64,000 nucleotides of DNA from Omphiscola glabra (lineage: Eukaryota; Mollusca; Gastropoda; Lymnaeidae): NCBI GenBank assembly GCA_964017045.1, contig OZ024801.1, positions 34,521,257 to 34,585,256 of the forward strand. The letters are read 5' to 3'. A program made the position numbers and the translations under genes. Below are positions 1 through 11,804 of the stretch, in pieces. How positions within the stretch are numbered: the first letter of the stretch is position 1; each line of letters opens with the position of its first letter. The notes under the pieces were generated by a model. It was not told the origin of the DNA and did no database searches. It saw nothing but the letters and a program-made list of their open reading frames with translations.

Positions 1-99
1 TTGGCCGGGCCTCGGCCAACCAAAATGTATATGGATTTACCACTACATTTTCTGAGTACACTTTAAAGTCCTTTTTAATTTTTAAAACGTTTTGGCTGG
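1..99. other. window edge, short palindrome
   Basis: The window opens with an inverted repeat (TTGGCCG and CGGCCAA around five bases), possibly the end of a repeat element cut by the window. No gene. Confidence 0.4.
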
Positions 100-760
100 G
101 GTGGTGTTTGTGGCTAGTTTTTGAGTGGTGTTTGAGTTGTGTGTAGGGTGGTGTGTAGGGTGGTGTTTGAGTGGTGTTTGCGTGGTGTGTAGGGTGGTGT
201 GTAGGGTGGTGTTTGAGTGGTGTTTGCGTGGTGTGTAGGGTGGTGTTTGAGTGGTGTTTGCGTGGTGTGTAGGGTGGTGTTTGGGTGGTGTTTGGGTGGT
301 GTGTAGGGTGATGTGTAGGGTGGTGTGTAGGGTGGTGTGTAGGGTGGTGTTTGGGTGTGTGTAGGGTGGTGTGTAGGGTGGTGTTTGGGGTGTGTGTAGG
401 GTGGTGTTTGGGTGGTGTGTAGGGTGGTGTTTTGGGTGTGTGTAGGGTGGTGCTTGCGTGGTGTGTAGGATGGTGTGTAGGGTGGTATTTGGGGTGGTGT
501 GTAGGGTGGTGTTTGGTTGGTGTGTAGGGTGGTGTGTAGGGTGGTGTTTGGGGTGGTGTGTAGGGTGGTGTTTGGGTTGGTGTGTAGGGTGGTGTTTGGG
601 GTTGTGTGTAGGGTGGTGTTTGGGTGGTGTGTTGCGTGGTGTGTAGGGTGGTTTTTGGGTGGTGTGTAGGGTGGTGTTTGGGGTAGTTTGTAGGGTGGTG
701 TGTAGGGTGGTGTTTGGGGTAGTGTGTAGGGTGGTGTGTAGGGTGGTGTTTGGGGGGGGG
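100..760. repeat. GT-rich minisatellite, period about 20 bp
   Basis: Tandem variants of GGTGTGTAGGGTGGTGTTTG. The plus strand is almost free of C for over 600 bases and carries regularly spaced GGG runs, so the strand is G-quadruplex-prone. It ends in a G9-10 run. Confidence 0.95.
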
Positions 761-913
761 GGTCATGGTAGTATAATTGTCATTTTATGAAAAAATGTCA
801 TCGCTTGACTTTTAGCTGTATAGTTTTAAAAACGTTTGCAAAGTTAAACATAAACATGATTCTAATACACTTATATGTTTTAAATATCTGGACATATAAG
901 CTTAAGAGACAAA

Positions 914-1684
914 TAGTCATACATGTGTTGCCCCAAGTAGTCATACATGTGTTGCCCAAGTAGTCATACATGTGTTGCCCAAAGTAGTCATACATGTGTT
1001 GCCCAAGTAGTCATACATGTGTGGCCCCAAGTAGTTATACATGTGTTGCCCAAAGTAGTCATACATGTGTGGCCCCAAGTAGTCATACATGTGTGGCCCC
1101 AAGAAGTCATACATGTGTGGCCCAAAGTAGTCATACATGTGTTGCCCCAAGTAGTCATACATGTGTTGCCCAAAGTAGTCATACATGTGTTGCCCAAAGT
1201 AGTCATACATGTGTTGCCCCAAGTAGTCATACATGTGTTGCCCCAAGTAGTCATACATGTGTTGCCCCAAGTAGTCATACATGTGTTGCCCAAAGTAGTC
1301 ATACATGTGTTGCCCAAAGTAGTCATACATGTGTTGCCCCAAGTAGTCATACATGTGTTGCCCCAAGTAGTCATACATGTGTTGCCCAAAGTAGTCATAC
1401 ATGTGTTGCCCCAAGTAGTCATACATGTGTTGCCCAAGTAGTCATACATGTGTGGCCCAAAGTAGTCATACATGTGTTGCCCAAGTAGTCATACATGTGT
1501 TGCCCCAAGTAGTCATACATGTGTTGCCCCAAGTAGTCATACATGTGTTGCCCCAAGTAGTCATACATGTGTTGCCCCAAGTAGTCATACATGTGTTGCC
1601 CCAAGTAGTCATACATGTGTGGCCCCAAGTAGTCATACATGTATTGCCCCAAGTAGTCATACATGTGTGGCCCCAAGTAGTCAC
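914..1684. repeat. 24-bp minisatellite, about 32 copies
   Basis: Unit contains TAGTCATACATGTGTTGCCC followed by CAAG or AAAG; 23-bp variants drop one base. The core ACATGT is palindromic. Apparent open frames on both strands are by-products of the repeat. Confidence 0.97.
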
Positions 1685-1730
1685 AACACTTACATGGCAA
1701 CGTCGTGTCACAACATCGTAATGTTCGCTA

Positions 1731-2190
1731 CAGCCAATGTCTCTAACAACACCGGGATCCATCCACACTCCTGCAGCCAATGTTTCTAACAACACCGGGA
1801 TCCATCCACTCTCCTGCAGCCAATGTCTCTAACAACACCGGGATCCATCCACACTCCTGCAGCCAATATCTCTAACAACACCGGGATCCATCCACTCTCC
1901 TGCAGCCAATGTTTCTAACAACACCGGGATCCATCCACACTCCTGCAGCCAATGTCTCTAACAACACCGGGATCCATCCACACTCCTGCAGCCAATATCT
2001 CTAACAAAACCAGGATCCATCCACACTCCTGCAGCCAATATCTCTAACAACACCAGGATCCATCCACACTCCTGCAGCCAATTTCTCTAACAACACCGGG
2101 ATCCATGCACACTCCTGTAGCCAATGTCGCTGACAACACGGGGTCCATGCATACTCCTGCAGCCAATGTCTCTAACAACACGGGACCAAC
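1731..2190. repeat. 43-bp minisatellite, about 10 copies
   Basis: Each unit has AACACCGGGATCCATCCAC and ends CTCCTGCAG. Copies drift towards the right edge. Confidence 0.95.
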
Positions 2191-2308
2191 TCTTCACACT
2201 CCAAACACTCTTATCAAAGACCTCATCAATGCCACGACTTTTATCCTCCTGGCATACCTATAGATTCACGCTCTCCGAAACTTGTTTGGGGGATTTTCAC
2301 ATATTAAC

Positions 2309-2992
2309 TTGGGGCAACGCGTGCTCCAACAACGTCTCCATGAGCAATGCGTGCTCCAACAACGTCTCCATGAGCAATGCGTGCTCCAACAACGTCAAAC
2401 ATACCAGAGAGTTCACACAGTAAGAGATTCTACCCCGAACAATGCGTGCTCCAACAACGTCTCCATGAACAATGCGTGCTCCAACAACGTCTCCATGAAC
2501 AATGCGTGCTCCAACAACGTCCAACATACCAGAGAGTTCACACAGTAAGAGATTCTATCCCGAACAATGCGTGCTCAAACAACGTCTCCATGAACAATGC
2601 GTGCTCCAACAACGTCCAACATACCAGAGAGTTCACACAGTAAGAGATTCTATCCCGAACAATGCGTGCTCCAACAACGTCTCCATGAACAATGCGTGCT
2701 CCAACAACGTCCAACATACCAGAGAGTTCACACAGTAAGAGATTCTATCCCGAACAATGCGTGCTCCAACAACGTCTCCATGAACAATGCGTGCTCCAAC
2801 AACGTCCAACATACCAGAGAGTTCACACAGTGAGAGATTCTACCCCGAACAATGCGTGCTCCAACAACGTCCAACATACCAGAGAGTTCACACAGTAAGA
2901 GATTCTATCCCGAACAATGCGTGCTCCAACAACGTCTCCATGAACAATGCGTGCTCCAACAACGTCAAACATACCAGAGAGTTCACACAATA
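2309..2992. repeat. 30-bp / 95-bp higher-order minisatellite
   Basis: A 30-bp element (AATGCGTGCTCCAACAACGT core) is first tandem, then combined with a 65-bp segment containing AGAGAGTTCACACAGT into a 95-bp unit repeated about six times. Confidence 0.95.
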
Positions 2993-4020
2993 TTTTAAGA
3001 GTGTAACGATAATGCTGTCGCTTATTTAAATGTTACATGTTTAAAAACACCATTAACTGTTCGGAACTGCCTTTAAAAAACAAATTATTGAGAATTTTAG
3101 CTACTAATATCTCCAAGCTACGCTATATACCTTATCTTATATCAGAGAAACTTATCAGCGATCGACGCACCCTGACTATGTACACAATCAGACTGAAAGA
3201 ACATCGACTAACAACATGTCTCTAGTAAATTCAGTCATAAACCGGTACACAAATTTCCGTGTTGTCCGCCCTCATTTTCCCGTATATTAGCCGTATGTTT
3301 TATCAATGAACTCATACTTTTGCCTCGATTGATTGATTGCATTTCAGCGAGTACACGCTAAAATCCGTTAGATAGACGACAAAAGCCCAGGAGACAACGG
3401 TTAAAAATTTCTGGGTCTCGAAACATGCGGGTGGTAGCTCTTCTTGTCTTCCATCGGCGGCCCAGGGTCTCCGGGCAACGGCTCGTCGTGGTGGTGGGGG
3501 CTGAGGAGACGAAATCTGTCACGAAACACTCGAGCCAGCACCAGAAGTCGTCAGTGTTTGGAAAAGCGAGTCAAGGAAACCTTTTTGTTCAAATGTCAAA
3601 TCGTGCTCTATGTGTTAAGGGAGGGGGGAAGAATGTTTGTGTGTGTGCGGGGTGGGGGGGTGCATTGGACAGAAGAAAACGCAAGGTAGAACGTAGATTG
3701 TTGGCGTAGAGATGTATGGGGGAATAATCAGGTATTTGAACTTTTTGCTGGGTGAAAAAACTAAATATTGACGGATTAACCACAGAACTGTACCTTTGTT
3801 TGGATCGGAATTAGAGTGAGTGCTCTAAGACTTGGAAAAGATGAACCTCATTTTCTTGTCTTTTGAATCACACAAGTCACACAAGTCAAGTCACACAAGT
3901 CACACAAGAGGGGAGCGGGTCAGTGCCTGTTGACTAATCTGCGTTAGACGACACAAATTATTTTCGAAATATTTTCTAAGGATTTCCATTCAATCATGGA
4001 TAAATATCATCATCTTTAAA
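2993..4020. other. no gene seen
   Basis: Unique-looking sequence with no supported gene. A short TCACACAAG tandem lies near 3875-3910. Open frames at 3425-3709 are short, overlap in several frames and resemble no family. Confidence 0.6.
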
Positions 4021-4024
4021 GAAA

Positions 4025-4350
4025 GGTACCAACATATTGTACCATACAAATCCAAGGTACCAACATGCTGCCCATAAAGCACCAAAATACCGACATATTG
4101 TATCATACTACTCCAAGGTACCAAGATACTGCCCATAAAGCACCAAGGTACCAAGATACTGCCCATAAAGCACCAAGGTACCAACATACTGCCCATAAAG
4201 CACCAAGGGACCAACATATTGTACCATACAACTCCAAGGTACCAACATACTGCCCATGAAGCACCAAGGTACCAAAATACTGCCCATAAAGCACAAAGTT
4301 ACCAACATATTGTACCATACAGCACCGAATTACCAACGTAATTTAGCATA
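4025..4350. repeat. 30-bp minisatellite, about 10 copies
   Basis: Unit CCAAGGTACCAACATACTGC plus CCATAAAGCA; every few units a variant with TATTGTACCATACAA replaces the end. It leads into the 58-bp array, with which it shares the AGCACCAA motif. Confidence 0.93.
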
Positions 4351-4369
4351 CAACACCTTGTTATTCACA

Positions 4370-5747
4370 GTATATATCAAGCACCAAGTGACCTCATGTT
4401 GTAGCATACAATACCTTGGCACCCACCGTATATATCAAGCACGAAATGACCTCATGGTGTAGCATACACTACCTTGGCACCCACCGTATATATCAAGCAC
4501 CAAATGACCTCATGGTGTAGCATACAATACCTTGGCACTCACCGTATATATCAAGCACCAAATGACCTCATGGTGTAGCATACAATACCTTGGCACCCAC
4601 CGTATATATCAAGCACCAAATGACCTCATGGTGTAGCATACAATACCTTGGCACCCACCGTATATATCAAGCACCAAATGACCTCATGGTGTAGCATACA
4701 ATACCTTGGCACCCACCGTATATATCAAGCACCAAATGACCTCATGGTGTAGCATACAATACCTTGGCACCCACCGTATATATAAAGCACCAAATGACCT
4801 CATGGTGTAGCATACAATACCTTGGCACCCACCGTATATATCAAGCACCAAATGACCTCATGGTGTAGCATACAATACCTTGGCACCCACCGTATATATC
4901 AAGCACCAAATGACCTCATGGTGTAGCATACACTACCTTGGCACCCACCGTATATATCAAGCACCAAATGACCTCATGGTGTAGCATACAATAACTTGGC
5001 ACCCACCGTATATATCAAGCACCAAATGACCTCATGGTGTAGCATACAATACCTTGGCACCCACCGTATATATAAAGCACCAAATGACCTCATGGTGTAG
5101 CATACAATACCTTGGCACCCACCGTATATATCAAGCACCAAATGACCTCATGGTGTAGCATACAATACCTTGGCACCCACCGTATATATCAAGCACCAAA
5201 TGACCTCATGGTGTAGCATACAATACCTTGGCACCCACCGTATATATCAAGCACGAAATGACCTCATGGTGTAGCATACACTACCTTGGCACCCACCGTA
5301 TATATCAAGCACCAAATGACCTCATGGTGTAGCATACAATAACTTGGCACCCACCGTATATATCAAGCACCAAATGACCTCATGGTGTAGCATACAATAC
5401 CTTGGCACCCACCGTATATATAAAGCAACAAATGACCTCATGGTGTAGCATACAATACCTTGGCACCCACCGTATATATAAAGCAACAAATGACCTCATG
5501 GTGTAGCATACAATACCTTGGCACCCACCGTATATATCAAGCACCAAATGACCTCATGGTGTAGCATACAATACCTTGGCACCCACCGTATATATCAAGC
5601 ACCAAATGACCTCATGGTGTAGCATACAATACCTTGGCACCCACCGTATATATCAAACACCAAATGACCTCATGGTGTAGCATACAATACCTTGGCACCC
5701 ACCGTATATATAAAGCACCAAATGACCTCATGGTGTAGCATACAGCC
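4370..5747. repeat. 58-bp satellite, about 24 copies
   Basis: Each unit contains TGACCTCATGGTGTAGCATA and CCTTGGCACCCACCGTATAT. Diagnostic variants (CACTACC, ATAACTTGG, TATAAAGCA) recur about 348 bp apart, that is six units, showing block duplication. Confidence 0.97.
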
Positions 5748-6890
5748 GCAAATAAAAGAGAAATCTAAACTTCCACATTTAATGAAATCTTGCAGGGGCA
5801 GTGCCGAAAACAAACGGCCGCTCGGGGAGATCCAGTCTTGGGCGCCACAAGTATTTGTGAAGTATGTGTCATATTATCGATGCATTCCCAATAAATGTCT
5901 TATATAAAGATGATTTTAGCGCCAACCTGATGTTGGTTGATAAAGCGCGTGACACCTTCGCCCCCCCCCAACCCAATTTTCGCACAGCCCTGGGTATATT
6001 ATATTATATGCTATGTTGCTGGGCATCGTCCTCTTCCTAAAGCTTGAAAAAATAAAGCGTTCTCCATGATCGACCATCGGTCGTTTCACATACTAAATCA
6101 CCATTTCAAAACATATATCTATAGTTGTTTAAAGAGCTTGTCTAAAAAAAAGTTATTAAAGAATATTTATCAACCAATTAAAATACATTAAATTCATCTA
6201 CCGATTAAACTACCTCCTCAAATTTCAAAGTATTTGATGCGCTCTCAGAGGTCCCATCTCCAATTTTTTTCAGAACTAAACGTTCTTTAAAACACAAATA
6301 TTGAACAGAGATCGTATATTTAGAAACAGCGGTACTGTCTTGCATGCTCAGCCGGTGTCGACAGATAATTGATCTCAGTAAATAAAGAGACGTTGGGTAT
6401 TGGGTGATATATAACATTAAATCAACGGCCGGTGTCGAAGGTCAAGAGTTCTCTCAACACGAAGAAAATATCCCCGAAGACCTCGGAACACAAAAGGAAA
6501 GTCGCTTGTATTTCACGGGGGCATAATTTATGATGGAACAGAGGTGATAAAAAAACATGATATTTTGTATGAATGGCCTCGTTCGTTTGTTAGCTATTCC
6601 AATGTGTGCAGGAAGATAATGGACCACTTGAGATAAGGCCAAACTTGTCGAGATAAGGGCACGCAATTTATGTGTGAACAAGTGCTACTAACATTATCGT
6701 TAACTAGTGCAGAAACGGTCCTGGAAGTAAGAAAATATATATGTAAGAGAAAAGGCAATGTTGGTGGTGTGGGTTTGATGTGCAACACTGTGTGGGGGTG
6801 TGGATTTGATGTGCAACACTGTGCACCAAATCCCGTACGACGTAACCATATGAACGTGTTGAGTGCGGAGACATAGAATGTGTTTCTTCT
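5748..6890. other. no gene seen
   Basis: AT-rich non-repetitive DNA. At 6770-6830 a short GTGTGGGTTTGATGTGCAAC segment occurs twice. No open frame with family resemblance. Confidence 0.6.
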
Positions 6891-6894
6891 TGGT

Positions 6895-7380
6895 AGGCAC
6901 TTCGGTGACCTTCTAAAGACCTGCAGGTTTCTGCTCTTAGAGACCTGCACTTTACTGCTCTATAAAAACGTACACTCCACTGCTCTAAAAGACCTAAACT
7001 TCTATTCTGAAAATATCTGCACTCCACTCTTCGAAAAGACCTGCCCTCCACCTGCTCTAAAAGATGTACCCTCTGCCGTTCTAAATGACATGCACTGCCC
7101 TGCTCTGAAATACATGTAGGCCTACACGTCAGCTCTAAAAATCTGCATTAAACTGCTCTAAAAGACTTGCACTCCACAGCTCTAAAAGGCTTGCACTCTA
7201 ATGCTCTAAAAGACTTGTACTCCACTGCTCTAAAAGGCATGCACCCCACTGCTCTAAAAGGCATGCATCCAACTACTCTAAAAGGCTTGCATTCCACTTC
7301 TCTAAAAGGCCTGCAGTCCACAGCTCTAAAGGCCTGTACTCCATTGCTCTAAAAGGCTTGCACCCCACTGCTCTAAAAGG
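6895..7380. repeat. 24-bp degenerate minisatellite
   Basis: About 20 diverged copies of CTGCTCTAAAAGGCTTGCAC plus CCCA. The oldest-looking copies are at the left. Confidence 0.93.
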
Positions 7381-7640
7381 TCTTCTTCTTCTTAGCCGTT
7401 CTCACTCCCGATGGAGCATAGGCCATCCACAATACTTTTCCATCTGTCACTTTCCGGGGCTATCTTTGCTAGTTCAGCCCAATGGAGCATAGGCCATCCA
7501 CAATACTTTTCCATATATTACTGTCCGGGGCCTTCTTTGCTAGTTCAGCCCAATGAAGCATAGGCTATTCACAATACTTTTCCATCTGTCACTGTCCTGA
7601 GCTATTTTTGCTAGTTCAGTCCAGCTTCTTCATTCTCTTC
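7381..7640. repeat. 71-bp tandem triplicate with (TTC)n start
   Basis: Three copies of a segment containing ATGGAGCATAGGCCATCCAC and TTGCTAGTTCAGCCCAATG, preceded by TCTTCTTCTTCTT. The wording resembles 3' ends of molluscan non-LTR retrotransposons in reverse orientation, but no coding remnant is left. Confidence 0.75.
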
Positions 7641-10600
7641 ACCTGTCTCTACTCCCCTCTTCCATACAAGAAGGAGATAATTGAATTTTAAGTTATAACA
7701 ATCGTTTAACCTATGATTGCACAAACTTAGTGCAACTATATTGTGTTACAGTTCACACCTTTTTAACATGTTTGTGATCCCCTATTCCATTCAATGCCCT
7801 TCACCCACCTCAACCCTTCCCAGCCCATGTCATAACGTTTACATTACTACCTTACATTTCGCACCTGCGTCTTGGGTTGTTGGCATCGTGATGAAAACAA
7901 ACTGAACACAGTGGCAGGCAGAGACTCTCTAACCGTCATTTCAACTCCATAGGGTCAAATAAAAAAGCCTCGCACAAGGACTCAATAGTGCAGGCCAAGC
8001 GTCCCTGATATCCTAGGAAAGAAAAGTTGTTTTTTCCCTCGCGCACATACCGTAATGGCAGACGTTATGGTCGCGTAGAGTCTACCAAATGGCAGACGTT
8101 ATGGTCGCGTAGAGTCTACCAATTTTCTATTATAAATGTATAAATGTCTACGCTGATTTTTAAGGCACTCTGATTTTATTTTTCTTAAGTATTTTTTTTA
8201 CCAGGCCTGCGTGATTGAATTTACTGCATAGTCATGATAGCGCATTTTCCTCCTTTAAGTTCTCGTGAGATCTTGGAAATTAAAAAAAGTTGCAGAATTT
8301 TAACATAACGAACAATAATGCCTCATAGAAAATATATTACCAGTAAGAGAAGGGTTTCTTAAGATATTTTAATCCATGGAAACCTTCTGAAAATCAGATA
8401 AAAGTCACAGCCTCCTTCTTATAATAAAGTATTAAAATGCATTTTGTAACATTTCAAAAGTAGAGATGTCCTAACAATTTAAAGTCTATTTTGTCATTGA
8501 CATGAAAATTGTTGACAGTATAAAATTGTCACTCGTTACTACACAATTGCTTGCGATTTATAAAAATATTGTTTAATTGCAAAGGTCATGTAAGACAATT
8601 TAAAATATACAAATAAATGGACAAGAAAGATATTAAGTTTTGTAAAAAGTACAATTATTAATCCTAATATTACTACATTTCATAAAGACCCTTTTTATTT
8701 ATTTATTTAATGTCTTTTAAATTATTTATTTTTTTATATCTATATATTTTTTTTGGTGAGTGTTGGTGGGGATTTTTTTTTGTTGACATAATTTAATAGG
8801 GATGTTCTTGAAAATTTGGTAGTTGATGACAAGTGTGTGAGGTGGGGTAAAAATTACCCAAAATTTTAGAGATAATTTATAATTTATGAATAACCTGTAT
8901 AATATTTAAGTGTCGAGCTATTTCTAATGATTTGTTGCTGCTTTTGTAACCATATATGCTTCTTCCAAAGATTTTTAATTTTCAGTCTCGAAACAAATTA
9001 AAGTACTAAATGAATAATTTCTAAAAGTCCTCTTTTAAAAAATACTGCAAAACAACTAATTTATAAATGAAATGCATAGGCTTAGGCCCTATATGCTAAG
9101 AATTACAGTATACGAATCTGTTGATCTACGATTTCTCTAGCATAAAAGTTTAAAAAATAAATTCTAAAAAAATCAATGTATTAACGATTTTTCCATTATT
9201 ATTATGTGAGCACCCATAGTCTGCGTCCCATTTAACACTCTTTGCTGGTCCTTCATATTATTTTTTTTTCAACTGGGGAATTTTAAAAAATCTGAGTGGC
9301 CGCTCTGATTCACGCTCTCTTAGGTTTAAAGACAATCTTTGTACAGTGCAGTTTACTTAAAATTTCTAACTGCTACTTACTGCTTTAAAATCTGATTCTA
9401 AAAAATGGAATTTGGGAAGAATACGGTTCCCACATTTGCATGTTATATATGACAATGAAAAGCACTTTATTAAAGCCAATAAAGTTTAAAGCGTTAAACA
9501 GAATTCATCATTCTTGAATTTGTAATTGTTACGAAAGATAAATGCATGGATGGTTTTTACTGTAACTCTACTAGGCTTAAGACTTAAGACAGTCTAATAT
9601 TAGACTAGACATCCTAGTTAACTGTGTGAGTGTGTCCTCTTAGGACTTAGACTTAGAAGTCTTGTCTTAGTAGTCTTAGGTTAGCCAATAGTAGCCTACC
9701 TAACGATTAGAATTAGGATAATTTACTTCTATTATTTTTAGGCTTCTTAAATAATTTGTGTTTTAATTTTAGTACTATTCACTCAGGTCACTGTTGTGTT
9801 AAGTATTATTATTATTTAGTTAGAATTAGGCACTGGCACAACTTTTCTTTTTTAAAATTTAAACAGATAATAACATCATAAACTTTAAAAATAGTCTAAT
9901 TGTTACTTTTGTTGCCTCATTTGCAAAACCCTGGTTTCGATAGGGTCAAAACCTGGTTCCGATAGGGTCAAAATCCAGGTTAGGGATAAATTTAGGGTTC
10001 AGGTTAGGTTTAGGGATACAGAAACTTTTCCGTTATTTTTTAACGTTTTATTCTTAATTTTACGGGTTGCAGCAACCAAGATGGCAGCCGTGTGAGACAT
10101 CACGGCACCAATAGTATCAAATTACCAAAAAAATTTCTACTTTAAGTTAGGCTGGTAGGCCTAACCATTTTAGGTACCAAAATTCAAATGTCTAATTTGA
10201 AAATTGTTATGATTGTATATATGTAATGATAATGAATGCTAGTCTGTAGACTGTAGTTGAACAAGCTAGTTAATTAAGTTTGGTCTCACCAGTCTTATGC
10301 CTTAGCAGTACTGTCACTGTCAGTACCTCAGAGTACTAAGACATCTAAAAAATATATATTCAACAGTAGTTTTACAAGTATTATTTGTAAGCTTCAACTA
10401 GAAGACTACTACTACTTTTGACTTTACTTCTGACTTCTACTAGTAATATATAAGGCAAGGCATAGATTATAGATAGGTATACTAAGCAGTATTTAGCTAG
10501 ATAGTAAGTGTGGTGATTTGTCTCATTCTTAGCAGAACTGACAATACGCAAAGGGGTAGTAATATCATCCAATCAATAATTATGCCCTTTAAATGATCAC

Positions 10601-10860
10601 ATATTCACTGCATGAACTATTTAATAGAACTATCAATCATTGTCAATGAATGGCCATGGAATGATTATTTGAAATTAATTCCTAACACCACAGGTAATGA
10701 GTTTAGTGTCTAGGACTGCTAGTAACTAATTAATATTGAACAATGATGATCAACTCAAAGAAAATAATTTTTCATAATACATTTTTTTAACTGTAAGATT
10801 TTAAATTGTCATTTCTCTTTTTATATTAATTTTAATTAATTCTTCATTTTGTTTGAACAG
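7641..10860. other. no gene seen; presumed INTU upstream/5' intron
   Basis: AT-rich sequence. A 34-bp direct duplication (8055-8120) contains GGCAGACGTTATGGTCGCGT. Near 9975-10020 there are dispersed GGTTAGG/TTAGGG words. A short segment at 10071-10125 resembles the MITE found in ABCC intron 6. The upstream INTU exon(s) may lie here or beyond, but no ATG exon with the needed phase 2 donor was convincing. Confidence 0.5.
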
Positions 10861-11804
10861 TTTGATTACAAAACCACCTCACATCATAGGATTGCCAGGA
10901 TGGTTGTCATCCATTGGAGATGATGGAGGTATTTTTCATTTGGAGCTGCCATCTGGAGTAGATACAAAACTTGTTCGTTTGAGCAGTGGAGATGGTGGCT
11001 CAGTGAGCAGCCTCACCCTGGGTGTTGGTTGTAATAGTGAGGATACAGGATACTCATCTGACCAAGATCTCAACTCACCTGATATACACAACAGCAATGT
11101 GCGCAAACAAGAAAAAAGAATAAATCTTTTATCGAATGAAATAAATTCATCTCACTCTGTTAAGCTTTTCCGGACTTCTAGAGTTTCTTCTTCAGCACAA
11201 CAGGAAAGTGAACCGATCTGTGGTAGGAAATCAAAAAAATGTAAAACTCCTAAGACTGGGAGATTCAGCTGTAGAAACTTTGATTCATCACACATATACT
11301 CTTGCCTTGATGAAGGTAATGACGACGGTGTTTTTCTCAATAAATCAGATCTAAGATCAAGCAAAACTAGTACAATATCAACCAACTCAAGTGGCTCACA
11401 CTGTAGTCATGCAAGTGGCTCACACTGTAGTCATGCAAGCGGCTCACACTGTAGTCATGCAAGCTGCGCCAGCAACTCATGTTGCAATTATCAAGTTTTA
11501 TATAAAAGTGATTTTCAGAAAAATGGCAGAAGTGACCGTTGTGCTTTTAATTCAAGCTCTTCAAAAAAATACGGAAACTGTCTAGATTGGAAAACTGTGA
11601 ATGTGGAGGTTAAGTTAAATGCATTCAGATTTCGGACAACATCACAGTCAAGTTTCTGTAACAGTGAAGGTATCTTGTGTGAGCAGTTGCTGGGCATTGT
11701 TCCGACTTATAAAGATGACAACTGCCGATCATCTTGTTCAGATGTGATAGTGAAAGGTTTATTACCGGACTGTGATGTTGCCTTGAGGAGACCGGCTACT
11801 TTGG
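10861..11804 (+). CDS. INTU: INTU exon 1 of window: N-terminal motif to first half of PDZ
   Basis: The acceptor ends TTTGAACAG and one leading base completes an upstream codon. The exon encodes 314 full codons and ends one base into a Gly codon at TTGG/GTAAAT. It carries the conserved N-terminal motif (LPGWLSSIGDDGGIFHLEL), a long Ser/Cys-rich linker with an 8-residue tandem repeat, and the first half of the PDZ domain (VNVEVKLNAF ... VIVKGLLPDCDVA). No in-frame ATG serves as a convincing start here; the apparent TTG at 10853 is part of the acceptor. Confidence 0.92.

Noticed and set aside
947..1795. Overlapping open frames on both strands (HMYDYLGQ, VVIHVLPQ repeats)
   Set aside because: By-products of the 24-bp array; six frames are open together.
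3425..3709. 94-codon plus-strand frame (MRVVALLVFHRRPRVSGQRL...)
   Set aside because: Overlaps another open frame, no recognisable domain, no splice signals tying it to a gene, low-complexity end.
9960..10020. Interstitial telomere-like sequence (TTAGGG words)
   Set aside because: Only scattered, irregular TTAGGG/GGTTAGG words without a regular hexamer array.
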